A stretch of DNA of 64,000 nt from Zopfochytrium polystomum (GCA_025765615.1 JAIVFJ010000204.1:52887-116886); one strand, 5' to 3'; counted from the first letter of the stretch, positions 11,434-22,185 are shown. Notes: generated by a model from the sequence alone, not told the origin. Program-made: numbers and translations.

Positions 11434-13828
11434 TCAAAACGGTGTAACTGCAACCCGTCCCGTTTGCGGTGTTGGATCTCCATTGTGGCTTGATCGGAAA
11501 CCGTCAGCAGCCTCCAAGAGCCCCCGCGCAAACTCGTCCGCCACCTTCATGTCCTCCGCTCCGGGTACCCACGCACGCTTCACACGGCCGCCGACCAGTA
11601 CTAGTTCCGCACCATCGCTCCTCGAATTGGCATCGCGCTTTTTCTGCGAGAGGGCCATGACCCCGAGCACACTTCGACGGACTTCTTCGAAACTGAGACG
11701 AATTCCAAGCCGCGCCGACAAATGCGCAACTCGCAACACTACCCCGGACGCCTGCTCAATGGCGGCACCTCGGAGAAGAGAGAGAACGGTGCGTTGGCGT
11801 TGGCGATCGAGAGATGTTGACGATAAGGACGCGGCCACAAGGTGATTGGTGACACTTTGGCTTTCTGGCGTGAGTTCCGTTGCAGCGGGTGCAAGGCCGA
11901 CTTCGAGCACCTTGACTCCGGATTCAATATCCCCAGTGGCAACGAAAGCCTTGACGAGTGCTCGGCTGACAGCGGGATGACACGCACCGCCGGATCGGTC
12001 AACCAATGCAGCTTGCACCCAGAGCAAGCCTTTCTTGTCCTTCGTCATCCCTAACGCACTGATTCCTCTGCAAAGCCGCTCCCTCGCTCGCTTCGACAGA
12101 CTGATCGCGTCTGTGGGTCCCATGTTCGCTTTCGCCACCCACTCTGCCACTGTCTGGCGTACTATTTCCCCGTCGCCTTCTTGGATACGACCGACCACGA
12201 CCCTCTCCACCACCGCTTCTCCAGACTCGCTTGCATTTATTCCGGACTGCAGTGCCTCTTGCAGCTGTGGGCCGACGAGGGAGCCCGGAGTTCTCCAGCT
12301 TCGGACACGCGCCACACAGTCCATTACAAATCCAAGCTGCTCCTTTGTAAGTGACTGCTGCGAGGTTTGGCTGATGTCGGACTCGTCATGAACAAAGTTC
12401 GCAGCGTTCTCAAGACGGACGGAATGAATGGCCGCCCTGACAACGGACGCCTGAACAGCATCCCGACACTTGAGCGATCCGGGTGCAACGCGCTCGATCC
12501 AGGCGACTGCATCCTCAACTCCTGATCGTCCACGGAGGGAGACCATGCCGTCAACAATGACTGCCACTGTTTCTGCATCCAGTCGCGCCGCGGCTATGTT
12601 CGAATTTTTCGCGTTTCCCGTCTCGAACAGCGGAAGGATGGCGTCGACCCGGTTTCGGATCGACGGATCCTCATGAGCAAAGCATAGTCGAAGAACGTGG
12701 TTGAGAAGGTGCGTCGGAATCGGGGATGCCAGGAGCGTGTTGTTGAATGGGGTTGAGGATTTGGTCTTGTACACTGCTTCCAGAGCGCTGACGGCAAACT
12801 CCGTTTCGTCGTTCGTGCACTGAAGGATAATTCGACCGAGGAGGGTAGATGTTGCGGGAAGTCCTGCAGCTCGAGCTTGTCTGAATACTAAAAGAATAGG
12901 GAGGGTCAGCGGAGCAATCCCCCTTAGCATATAGTAGGCTTGGTCACAAACCTTCCACAGCTTGCCGAGCATTTCCGGCGTCGCACAACCCCCGAATCCA
13001 CGCAGCCCAGATTCCACCGCCGTTTGGCAGCGTCGTCTTAATTCCGTAGGAGCTCCGCACCTTGTCCTGGTACTCCTCGAAGAGTCGAGGTATCAGATCG
13101 TCTGGGACGCCCGAGCGAGCGGCGTCCGCAGTAACCGCGCAAAAAGCACTCTCCACAGAACGAGGATGGAAGTGCGCGTGAAACGCTGTATTCTTGGGAA
13201 AGTAGCTGAAAATATGGCGGGCGGCAAGTGTCCATCGATCGGAACTTTGGAATGAGAGGATCGTGTTTACCTCCCCGATCAACTGTAATCGACGGGTTAG
13301 TCAATAAAGGCCCCAATCCAACTCTCATTTTTAAAGGTGCCAAACCTCAGAAGCCGGGCGATGCTCCAAAGTCTTGGTCTCAGAAGCGATAGGCTTGTCC
13401 GGTGTGGCCTCGATCGCGTTCAGAAGCCGTTGCCAACCATCGATCTGACGGCCCGGCCTGACTCCTTGATCCGTCCACCGACTCGCCAGTCCAGTGCTGC
13501 ATGATCTGCTCGTCCGAATCTTGTGGCTGCGCGGGGAGACGGGCTTTTCAGGCGGGAAGACAGATCGCGGGATGGTCGCCACAGCGGGCGCCGTCCGCAG
13601 CGACGATGGATCCTTGGGCGGGTGGAGGAATGCGGGGCGAGGCGGCCGCGACGGGTCCAAGGACGAGAGACGCGCGAACAGGGCGGCGGCCGCGCTCACG
13701 TGCAGTTCGCGGCGGCCGTGAGTTACGCTCCGATGCGGGCGCTGCTGGTGCTGCGGGTGTTGTGGCTGGCACGATCGCCCGCTGGTGGGGTTAGCGGCCC
13801 TTGGTACGCTGCCGGAGGACAAACGCAT
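11434..13828 (-). CDS. Mitochondrial helical-repeat (PPR-like) protein
   Basis: Three exons: 13828-13346, 13282-12952 and 12887-11434, giving 755 residues. The N-terminus is rich in Arg/Ser/Ala with few acids and reads like a mitochondrial presequence. The body is made of paired helices with PPR-like texture, such as GIWAAWIRGLCDAGNARQAV followed by VFRQARAAGLPATSTLLGRI. Proteins of this kind bind organelle RNA and act in mitochondrial transcript processing or translation, but no single orthologue can be named. The intron between exons 1 and 2 shows a clear CTAAC branch site and CAG-type end. The gene is head-to-head with mrp10, whose start codon is 55 bp away. Confidence 0.7.
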
Positions 13829-13883
13829 AGGATCAATCTCGGCGTGGTTTTTTGAGCGGGAAGAAAGAAAACAACCCAACCCA
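13829..13883. promoter_or_regulatory. 55-bp bidirectional promoter region
   Basis: Only these bases separate the start codons of the PPR-like gene (minus) and mrp10 (plus). Both products are predicted to be mitochondrial, so shared control is plausible. One or both transcripts may start inside the neighbouring coding sequence. Confidence 0.55.
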
Positions 13884-14332
13884 ATGCGCACCATTGACAA
13901 GGTCCAGCGGCCGTTGACGATGAGGCCGCCTAACATCGTGCGGGCGACACGCTGTGCGCCAGAGATATCGGCCCTGTTCAATTGCTGGCGCGCCATCGAC
14001 GTCGACGCCGCCGCCTGCGCCGCATCGGCCGCAGCCCTGCGATCGTGCATGCGTGCAGCCACTTCGGCCGCCGGCGGCCCGGGCAGCGCGGCGGGGAAGG
14101 CCAAGAAGGTGCGGGTGGCCAACCCATGTGATCGAACACGACTGACTGATCGCACTTCTCCCCCGTTCCGCTCGTTGTCCTCTCAACCACGCTACGTTCT
14201 TTCTCCCTGACTATGCTCCATCAGCGTGCCGCCGCTCCTCCTCCGGGCGCTCCCGCCGCCCTGTCAAAGTCAACGTCGGTCGATCGGATCAACAGGCTTC
14301 TGGCAAATCTGGCCCGCGGCAAGCAACCATGA
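13884..14332 (+). CDS. mrp10: Mitochondrial small-subunit ribosomal protein mS37 (Mrp10)
   Basis: Two exons, 13884-14108 and 14225-14332, give 110 residues. The protein has the twin CX9C arrangement of the family (CAPEISALFNC and CAASAAALRSC), preceded by a basic stretch (MRPPNIVRATR) and followed by an Ala/Pro linker and a C-terminal VDRINRLLANLARGKQP. Twin-CX9C proteins are imported through the Mia40 pathway, and Mrp10 then becomes part of the mitochondrial ribosome. Without the intron the reading frame runs into unrelated sequence, so the splice is well supported. An in-frame Met 12 codons downstream is a possible alternative start. Confidence 0.85.
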
Positions 14333-14879
14333 TCCGAGAACAGGAAAAGTGCAGTATTGAAAGGAACGATCCAAATGCGGATACTTGGCGGTTTGGGAGC
14401 TTCCACAGGAGGACACATAAACTAAACAAATGAACAATATATCTATTATTGCGGCTCTTTCCCGCAATAGCTTTTTTTAAAAGAAATTGACTATTTGGCA
14501 CCAAAACATTTAGCTCCAAGCCGGTTTTCCGTACGGCTGGAGCTCCTCGAAATATTGCAACGTCGACATGAAACCGCGCACGTCTGCAGGAGGGTACTGG
14601 CAGTTCGCTTGAAAAAAGGAGTCCAGAGAAGCCTTTCCAGAACAAAATGAAAGCTGCTCCTCTCCTCAGTTAGATGGAAACCAAGTGCAGGCAAACACAG
14701 TTAGTCCTGCAATTCCGTCGTAAACTTGTCTGCAAAAGAATAAGGAAAATTTACGGCAAAAGTTGGGCAAACCTACCAAGGTGCGAGGCGTCTGCACGCT
14801 TGTCCCTAGCGCGTCGTCTCCTACTGATCACTTTGTGACCTCGCCACGATCTACCTTTTAGTTTTACGAAACTTGCTCC
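14333..14879. other. Intergenic with an unresolved coding-like stretch
   Basis: Most of this is AT-rich and featureless. On the minus strand 14638-14514 follows an acceptor-like site and reads as about 40 residues (FFQANCQYPPADVRGFM) to a stop, which may be a terminal exon of an unidentified gene or chance. Confidence 0.3.
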
Positions 14880-16430
14880 ATGGATTCTCAGCTCATATCC
14901 TTTGCCGCCGGCTACATGATCTCAGGTGGCACAACGATAGTTTTGGTTGGTACACCTGGTCATCGTGCATCAAGTGCAGCTCGCCTCCGTTGCAGGTTGT
15001 GCTTCCTTGCTGTACTGAGCCCCTCCCACCCTTCGTTCTTCCCGCACCCTCGTACCGGAAAAAAAGGTGACTGCGTATTGGGACTCGATCGCCAAGATAA
15101 ACAACCAAGTCCTCTTATGGTCGATGATCGTGGCCGTGATCCTTCACGCAGAAAACAGCTTTTTGGACGGATTCTTGTTCCTTAAGCTCTCGAGAGACTT
15201 TGATTTTGATGCCTTTTATAGAATACAGTGCTCTGTCGGATGTGAGTCGCGTGCCGCCCGCTAATCCTAGTGGACTGAACTCAAACATCATAATAACGAG
15301 CACAACTCGACGTTTCTCAAAAACAAAAAGATGTCAATATCTTCACGGTGAAACCCGTTCAAACCTTTTTCTGAATCGCTCAACGAAGTCTGCAGATGGT
15401 CCTTTTGACCTTCCACGCGACTTATCGCGCCCTCCTCATTTGCTGCCCGAGGTCTGTATTATTATACGCGATCTCAGGACTGGTTTTCGCAGGTAGCACA
15501 GTCCTTCACATGTAAGCGTCGAGCCTCTTATTTCTGAAGCAAACTTTTTCTAAAAACCAAAACGTTCGAAATCTTGTTCTATTTTCGTCTTTTGCAGCTT
15601 AGGTAAAACGAATACTCCCATTTTGTGCTCTGCGTGTCCTTTAATCTGGAGTCGTGTGGTTAGGGATTACTTTCTACTGGCAGAATTGGCAGGTAAAGTG
15701 CACGAAAAAAGAAAATTGATATCGCAGACGAACCCACTGACGCCGATCCAAAAAAAAAAAATAAAATAAAATAAAATAAATAAAACCAGATCTACCACGG
15801 CACCTCCTCAACGCCCGAAAATACGAACATCGGCTATGTGGTTGCAGTGTTTCACGCCGTTATCATGGTCGTCTTCTTCAGTCTTTCCCAGATCAAAATT
15901 ATTCTCTCCATGACTGTCGTGCACAAAACCAACGTTTCGATTGCGATTGTCGCAAAGGTGGTGATTCGGTGCATCTTGTACGCGTTGCTCTCTGTTGCAT
16001 ACGTCCTGCTTCAATGTATGTAATTCATTCTCTGCTTGCGACTCGTTCGGCTGAAATGGTGGGGTTACATCTCGAAAGGCACTTTCATCAATTGGTCACA
16101 GTACGGTAAATGTATGCTTCGTTTTCCAATCACGGCTAACTCTCATTCATATCTGCACAATCCGATTTAACCACGCCAATTTTATTTTGCTGAAACAAAG
16201 CACCGTGAGTCGCGTATTGCGTTGCCCTTTTGGTCTCCTTTCCAAAACACTCGACCCTTATACAAATATCCATTGCTTCCAATAGCTATGGTGGCAATGT
16301 TTCTCTTAATCTCATCATCGTAATGCTCCTATCCGACGCGGGCATGGTTCGAGACATTGTGGACCACTTCAATAAGAGCAGCCAAATGAGCAGCCTGTCT
16401 ACAAGGAAATCGATCACGCCGTCGGCTTAA
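14880..16430 (+). CDS. Small seven-helix membrane protein with microexons (copy 1)
   Basis: No family recognised. Ten exons fit together in frame: 14880-14945, 15067-15241, 15331-15347 (17 nt), 15396-15511, 15598-15602 (5 nt), 15664-15692 (29 nt), 15790-16015, 16079-16105 (27 nt), 16201-16204 (4 nt) and 16286-16430, giving 269 residues. Hydrophobic segments suggest seven helices, for example FAAGYMISGGTTIVLV, NNQVLLWSMIVAVILH, YVVAVFHAVIMVVFFSL and NVSLNLIIVMLLSDAG. Shared motifs with the copy at 22320-23776 are YWDSIAKINN, YRALLI.CPRS, QNW, IVAKVVIRC and VRDIVDHFN. Exons 5 to 9 have exactly the same lengths in that copy, which is the main support for the tiny exons. The size and helix count resemble a compact 7TM receptor, but that is inference. 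The start codon is less certain than the rest. Confidence 0.72.
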
Positions 16431-16649
16431 AACGACGCAAGACCTTAAAACGTTGACAGACTCTTCCCTTGATCTTGCTTTTTCTTTTGTTCTTCTGTTC
16501 GAGAAAATAGACCAACCGTTCTGGCTGGAACTGAAATAATAAAGTGCTGTACCAGATATTGAAGCGAGTGCACCTTTGTGAAATGTGACTTTAAGTCGAT
16601 CAATCCGAAATTTGATTTCCGCATGGGGGCTACTCGGCTGTAATGTACT

Positions 16650-17440
16650 GAACCCCAGATCTCAACCGCACCTCTATAACCAAACGCGTCGTAGACCAGC
16701 GCGTCCCCCTTTGCCATGGACGCACGCATAACGGACTCGCACGTGAACCCGCGCTTCTCGAGGACGTGGCGGCTGGCGACTTTGGGAGTCATCACGGCGG
16801 AGACTAGATGGACGGCGACAGGCTCTTCGCGGGCGATAAACGAGCCAGTGCGCACACTCTGTCGCGTAGCCGCGGCCCCACGAGTCCTCTGCCAGCTAGT
16901 AGCCGAGCGCGATGGTGCGGTGGCCGAGGTCACCGTCGAAGCTGAAGGAGTGAGTTGGAAGGGAGGGGGGGTATGGACGAACCAAAATGAAGCAGTAAGC
17001 GAGTGCTTCGAGGGTCGCGAGGTGTGATGGATTGGATGAGGCATATGAGGTAGACCGGCACTAACCTGTTGCTGAGGGTGCCGCTTACTCGACCGTCAAT
17101 CTCAATGCAGAGACTCTTCAAGCCTACGCGATTCCCCGGCGGGCACGCCGCGATCCGCTCCGCGGCGGCTTCGCGGGTCTTGTCTTTAATCCACGACGCC
17201 GCATCGTTGAACCTGGTCGGTGGGGTTTTCCCAGCGGAGCACAAAATCTTCAGCTACAATCGATTGGCGCGTTATCGAGAGTGGGCGACTTACATTGATG
17301 GGGCGTCGTCAAACATGTATCGCGACACGTTCGGGCCGGCTGTGGCCTTTGCAGCTGGTCGATGTCCGCGCTGACCGCGGTGTCAAAGAACCGGATCGTG
17401 CAGCGGTTCAATTGGACCGCGAACTGATCGAGGGCTTCCA
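16650..17440 (-). pseudogene. GNAT-family N-acetyltransferase, broken
   Basis: Minus-strand pieces in order match a RimJ/RimL-type GNAT protein: RCTIRFFDTAVSADIDQL, then NVSRYMFDDAPSM before an intron donor, a middle exon ending SLCIEIDGRVSGTL, then HRTIALGY, a TAG stop, LAEDSWGRGYATE, and finally ASRHVLEKRGFTCE with the acetyl-CoA-site helix. At least two frame changes (near 17340 and 16850) and the stop at about 16900 interrupt it. Intact members acetylate protein N-termini or small molecules. Sequencing error could explain one break but hardly all of them. Confidence 0.65.
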
Positions 17441-17977
17441 TCCACGGCATCATTGGGAGTATTTGAGTACTGTAGGTCAGAGAAGTGCGCTCATCTCGAT
17501 TTCAAAGGGGGAATGGGAGCCTTTGTACTGGATGCCCCACAGCGTGCTTCACGGTGCAAACATCCGCCCAAGTCCAGCAGTAACAACCAGCATTGACAAC
17601 CAGCAAAAGGAAACAGAAACTCGGTCTCCTAAAAACATTCAGACAAATTCGTCTCGAAATCGCAGAGGTGGGCTTGGCCAACCTCAACAATGATTTGCAG
17701 CAATACCATACCACACAGAATTTGTGTGATATTGTCCGCACTTGAAGGAGTAGCTCCGTTCAGATATGATTTTGTGATTTCGATGGCAGCTGTTCCACGA
17801 AGCAGTGCAGCCATAACGATAGATGGCTTTTGATCGCTAAAACGTTTCGACCATATGCGAAAACGCGCCAAGACACGTAGAAGTTGTCAAAATCACGAAC
17901 AAAGGAGTCTTCTATCAACTTTACGCTCAATAAGATTCTTCGAAACACGCGGCGTATCTTCGTCAGGCAACCTCAAC
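17441..17977. other. Intergenic, no gene seen
   Basis: AT-rich sequence lies between the acetyltransferase relic and the lone 7TM exon. No convincing frame on either strand. Confidence 0.45.
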
Positions 17978-18048
17978 CACCGTCCACTTGTTTATGGATC
18001 ATCTTCGCGGCGGGCCCCATGATCGCATTCGGCACAACGATCGTTTTA
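17978..18048 (+). pseudogene. Lone first exon of the seven-helix family (copy 2)
   Basis: The stretch encodes FAAGPMIAFGTTIVL and ends at a donor (GTACTT) in the same phase as exon 1 of copy 1 (FAAGYMISGGTTIVL). No second exon follows in the next few hundred bases. The copy at 22320 lacks a recognisable first exon, so this may be its displaced exon 1 or a separate relic. Confidence 0.55.
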
Positions 18049-18499
18049 GTACTTGTTTAAATTCGATTTCCCGTCTCGTTTTCTTTCAACTCTCCAGTGT
18101 TTTTGTTGTCGATCTCGAGGATCTCCACAATCTTCGTTCTTGTCCTTGGTGCGCGTGGATTGTGTGCTGATCGTTGGATCAGTACGATCTAGTATCATGC
18201 AAACAACTCGGCCTGTCGTCCCTCTGTTGTCGCACTTTCTGCTAACATCGTTTTCTGGGAAGCCAGCTTCCTATGTCTATAGCGACCTCGTCACCACCGC
18301 CAATGCGATTTACACTGAGTCAGGCGAAAAGGCCTAATCTGAATCCAACAAAAAGAATTAGATGAAGACAGCGGTGATTCCAGCTTTGCTTTCCTAGGCT
18401 TCGCTGGTGAGGACAATGCGATTAGAACAACCTTCAATGGGCCACATGGTGCGCGGTGGGAGCAGTACCCAGCATTCCCTCTCTCCCGTCATGTCAATG
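18049..18499. other. No supportable gene
   Basis: A short plus-strand frame (ending at 18337) has no recognisable motif. The rest is unremarkable. Confidence 0.4.
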
Positions 18500-18760
18500 G
18501 GTTCAGGGAAATGTTGAACCAGGGCAGCTCACAGCTGCCCCAGGTCAGATGACTTTTGCCTCTGTGTGCAACACCCTTTGTCTGCTGTGCAGAGACCTCT
18601 GTCCAGGCCTCTGGACAGACCTTGGTTGATTTGAAATGTTCATGAAGATTTCAAATCATTTTTCCTATGTGGGGAGACCAGTTGCTGCACAGGGCTGCAG
18701 AGGGCTGCACACAGAGCTTCCTTGATTTGAAATGCTCTGAATATTTCAAATCACCCTCCC
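18500..18760. repeat. Cluster of short hairpins
   Basis: Several close palindromes are packed here: GGGCAGCT/AGCTGCCC at about 18520-18541, a TCCAGGCCTCTGGA-type dyad at about 18602-18615, and two copies of GATTTGAAAT...ATTTCAAATC at 18628-18657 and 18724-18752. The last two are about 96 bp apart. Such structure suits a noncoding mobile element rather than a gene. Confidence 0.6.
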
Positions 18761-18805
18761 TCTGTGGGAAGGGATTTACAACACCTCCCCAGGGTGTTAG
18801 GCGGA

Positions 18806-19023
18806 CGTTGATCACAGGGCACATAAGAGACTGGCTCAGTGAGGAGCATACAACCCAGCTGTTTGTTTCCACCATGCAAGTCTTATGACAGATGGCAACA
18901 CAATGCCGCGCCAAGAAAATTTCAATGTTTGAAGCACCCCTACAACTGTTTTGCTGGTGAAACAAACACCTGGGTTGTATGCTTCCCACTGAGCCAGTCT
19001 CTTATGTGAGCTGTGATCAACGG
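18806..19023. mobile_element. Foldback (MITE-like) element
   Basis: Two arms of about 68 bp are imperfect inverted copies: 18806-18873 and, reversed, 18955-19023. Both contain CATAAGAGACTGGCTCAGTG and the GCATACAACCCAG block. The spacer of about 80 bp is unrelated. No transposase is encoded nearby. Together with the hairpin cluster just upstream this looks like a non-autonomous foldback element, but its outer ends are not resolved. Confidence 0.55.
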
Positions 19024-19227
19024 AAAACAACACTGCGTGTCTGGACATATCTTTTTCGCGGGGTTGTATTTGAATGAGAAGAAACAACGGCAGCCATTCA
19101 TCCAACATTCAGTTCGTGGCAAACAAGAGTTCCGTTGAGCAAACTTTTCGCCTTTATTCATTCGCCACCCTCACCACTTGCAAAGCTAAATGAAAGGAAG
19201 CACTGAGAACGATCTGACCTGGGGTGA

Positions 19228-19915
19228 GGACGACGACAACTCCTGAACAAGCTGGCTTCACCGCTGAAAGCCAATAAGAAGCCGCTTAACGGCTCAACAG
19301 TAAAAGAAGCGGACTGGGAAACTTTCGGGAAGTTCACCGTGAAGAAGATCAACGAGAAACTTTCAGGTATGTTCCTTTATGATTGCTGTTACGCGTGCGC
19401 ATTCTCACTGCACCAAATAACGTAAAACCGCCCAAATAAAGGATTGTGCGGCAGATATGATTAGAGGAGTTCCCAGCTCTTCAAAGAGGAAGGCCCCTCT
19501 GGACGAGCAAGACGACTTGGCGCTTTTGGAAGCGACGAACACCTTTACCCCGTTGCATTCTACAGCCAAGAAAGCTGCGTCAGCCTCGCTGTCCCCTCTG
19601 CCAAAACAATTTGCAAGCAGACTACCTCACGACGATGCAACCCCAGGCCTAGCGTACGTCCTCAACATCTGCAGCGAGGACCAGAAAGCCTACGAACGCA
19701 AAAAGTACCTTATCATCATTCACGTTCTTACGGGGTTCTCCACGACTGTCGCAGTCACAGACGACGACAAAGGAATTTTCGTGCACATGAATCGACAAAA
19801 GAAGAGCACTGGATGGTTTTATTTGGGCCAACGCCTCGGAGTCGACAGGCTACGTCGCTGGAATGGTGCCTGGACCACTGATTGGGGAATCGCTTTCGGA
19901 CAAGCCTTTGTTTGA
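19228..19915 (+). CDS. Hypothetical protein, 5' end uncertain
   Basis: Not recognised. An open stretch ending 19366 (KEADWETFGKFTVKKINEKL) joins across a GTATGT...CAG intron (19367-19454) to a final exon at 19455-19915 in the matching phase. The final exon reads MIRGVPSSSKRKAP, then a Ser/Ala linker, then a compact region with AYVLNICSEDQKAYERKKY, TGFSTTVAVTDDDKG and GWFYLGQRLGVDRLRRWNG. No signal peptide or membrane helix is visible. No start codon was found in frame upstream of exon 1, so an earlier exon is likely, or the gene may be a fragment. Confidence 0.4.
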
Positions 19916-20032
19916 TCGAGACGACGTCGTGCTCTCCGTGATTTTTACTCTCGAGAAGAGCAAGTCCAGCAAACACTAACCTTTTTTGTCGATCTCCCAG
20001 CGAAAGTCGAAGTTCGCATTCAGGTCCCAACC

Positions 20033-20055
20033 TTTTTTTTTTTTTTTTTTTTTTG
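20033..20055 (+). repeat. Poly-T tract
   Basis: A run of more than 20 T bases about 80 bp upstream of the start codon of the ankyrin-like gene. Confidence 0.9.
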
Positions 20056-20136
20056 TTCTTTTTTGTCTTTGGTCTTCTTCCACGAAGAACAAAGCCAGCT
20101 TCTCGTCCGCCTTTTGACGACCACCCGATCTCACGC

Positions 20137-22185
20137 ATGGCAGCGGACCACGAAGACCCACCCCACGGCGACCCGCACGAGGGCGACGCCGACGACGACG
20201 ACGACGACAACGACGACGACGACAACGACGACGACGACAACGACGACGACGACTACGACGACGACGACGGCGAGACTTTCTGGGACCGTTGTTGGGACGC
20301 TCCTCCCGCCAACGAAGGCAGGGACCTCGGCCTCGACGACGCGGAAGTCGAGCATCCTGACAACCCCGCAAGCATCGCCCACTCCGCCGCCGCCGCGGCA
20401 AGCCGTCCAGCCGCGACCGTGGCGCGCGCCGCCACAGCGCCCATGCAGCTGCCCGCGCGCGCCAGCGCCTTCCCGCTGGTCGGCATCGTGTGCAAGTACC
20501 TGCACAGGCCCGAACGGTACCAGCTCGCGACGGTCGCGCGGCTGGCGCAGCACCAGGCGCTCGCGCTGTATGCGATCCCTTCCGCGTCCATGGACCGCGC
20601 AAGCGCCCGCGGCCTCGTCGACCTCCTTCAGTTCCGCCTGCGCAACGCCACGCTGCGCGTCGGCTGCCTCGACCGGCACGAGGCGCTCGCGTGGACGCTA
20701 CACGCCCGCAACGTCCCGACTGCCTCGACCGCCTCCGCGTCGCCGCTCGTCATCGAGTGGTGGGAGCTCGACGGGTACACGCCCGCCGCCATCGCCGGCG
20801 CTTCCAAAAACGGCCACCTGCACGTCCTCCAGTGGTGGCAGTCCAGCGGCCTGCACCTCAAGTTTGACACGCCCAAGATCTTGGAGTTTACAGTTCTCCC
20901 CGCCGTCGTCTGGGCTCGGATTGCCGGGCACGACAAGGTCGTGAGCTGGTGGGAGACCTGCCCCGACCCAGTCGCGCAGAAGCTGGTGGAACGGGCGAAA
21001 TATCCCGAGTATTATGAAATACGCGCCTTGCCCGGGGCGCTGTCTAGTTGGTGCGCCTCGGGCAGCACCGCCGAATTGGACTGGTGCAAACGAAACAACG
21101 TGCGAATCCAAGGCACGTCCGCAACCGAAATCGCCAGAGCCGCCGCCGTCGGTGGTCACATCAACGTCCTCAACTGGTGCAAATCCAATGGAGTCAACCT
21201 CGACAGCCAGTTCACCGCTCTTTGCGCAATCAAGAAAGGGCAAGCCGCCGTGCTGCAGTGGCTCGTGGACAACGAAATATCTACTCCCTGGGACACGCTG
21301 GACGTGTGCGCCCTGGTCGAAAGCGAAGCCTCCTACAACCGCATCCTCCCATGGTGGACGCAGCGCTTTGGGCAGGCACCCGCCCTCACCAGGTCGGATC
21401 TCTCGAACGCGTGTTCCATCCCCATTATGGCGCTTCTCGAGCGGGCCGCGCTGGAATCCGTCGGCAAGCGCATGTACCTCAGCGTTGACGAAATGTCGCG
21501 AGCCGCGCGGAACGGGCACGTGCAAGTGTTCGAGTGGTACCTGAAGCAAGACGCGCCACCACCGGCGGCGGCGGAGGGGCTGGCTGTTGCGGAGGTTCCG
21601 TTCGAGGTGGTGGACGCGGCCAGCGCGGGAGGCCAGACGGCGCTGCTGCAGTGGTTCAAGGACCGCGGCGTCCTGACAGAGTACACGGCCGCCGGGCTGC
21701 AGGCGGCGTGCAAGAACGGCGACGTCGCCGTCCTTGAATGGTGGCTGAACAGCGGGCTCCCGCTCGACCCCAATGCGCCCGACGGGGAGGTCGACCTGGC
21801 GCTGCTGTGCGCCGGCAAGCGGCACGTGCTCGAGTGGCTGCACCGCCGTCGGCAGTCGCCGTCGTCGTCGTCGTCGTCGTCGCCTTCCGGCGCGCCGCCG
21901 CCGCCGCTGCGACTCGAGGTGGACTTTGGGGAGCTGCTGCAGACGAGCGGCGGGGGCGAGGAGGACGTTGTCGACGCGCTGCAGTGGTGGAACGAGAGCG
22001 GCGCGTTCATCAGGTGGTCGGAGCGGTTCGCCGAGTCGCCGCCGGGCAAGGTGTATTTGCTCGAGTGGTGGACAAAGGCGAGGCCGAAGCTGATATTCCC
22101 GTGGAGGAGCAAACGCGCGGGCGCCAGCGAAGCTGAACAGAGGTGGTGGCTGGAGCGCGTGAAGGGAGTGAAGAAAGGCGCGTGA
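20137..22185 (+). CDS. W-rich ankyrin-like repeat protein
   Basis: Single exon, 682 residues. The start at 20137 is chosen because the in-frame Met at 20053 lies inside a poly-T tract. An N-terminal acidic region with runs of Asp broken by Asn is encoded by GAC repeats (20190-20270). A short hydrophobic helix (FPLVGIVCKYL) follows, and then many degenerate ankyrin-like units of the form A.. NGH..VL.WW..SGL, for example ASKNGHLHVLQWWQSSGLHL and CKNGDVAVLEWWLNSGLPLD. The Trp-Trp pair at the end of the second helix replaces the usual ankyrin residues. I believe proteins of this type occur in large numbers in chytrids, but no function is known to me. Ankyrin stacks normally bind partner proteins. 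Confidence 0.75.
   Translation: MAADHEDPPHGDPHEGDADDDDDDNDDDDNDDDDNDDDDYDDDDGETFWDRCWDAPPANEGRDLGLDDAEVEHPDNPASIAHSAAAAASRPAATVARAATAPMQLPARASAFPLVGIVCKYLHRPERYQLATVARLAQHQALALYAIPSASMDRASARGLVDLLQFRLRNATLRVGCLDRHEALAWTLHARNVPTASTASASPLVIEWWELDGYTPAAIAGASKNGHLHVLQWWQSSGLHLKFDTPKILEFTVLPAVVWARIAGHDKVVSWWETCPDPVAQKLVERAKYPEYYEIRALPGALSSWCASGSTAELDWCKRNNVRIQGTSATEIARAAAVGGHINVLNWCKSNGVNLDSQFTALCAIKKGQAAVLQWLVDNEISTPWDTLDVCALVESEASYNRILPWWTQRFGQAPALTRSDLSNACSIPIMALLERAALESVGKRMYLSVDEMSRAARNGHVQVFEWYLKQDAPPPAAAEGLAVAEVPFEVVDAASAGGQTALLQWFKDRGVLTEYTAAGLQAACKNGDVAVLEWWLNSGLPLDPNAPDGEVDLALLCAGKRHVLEWLHRRRQSPSSSSSSSPSGAPPPPLRLEVDFGELLQTSGGGEEDVVDALQWWNESGAFIRWSERFAESPPGKVYLLEWWTKARPKLIFPWRSKRAGASEAEQRWWLERVKGVKKGA

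Noticed and set aside
18190..18337. Short frame (DLVTTANAIYTESGEKA) as a C-terminal exon of the 7TM copy
   Set aside because: It does not match the VRDIVDHFN ending of either full copy and has no acceptor in the matching phase.
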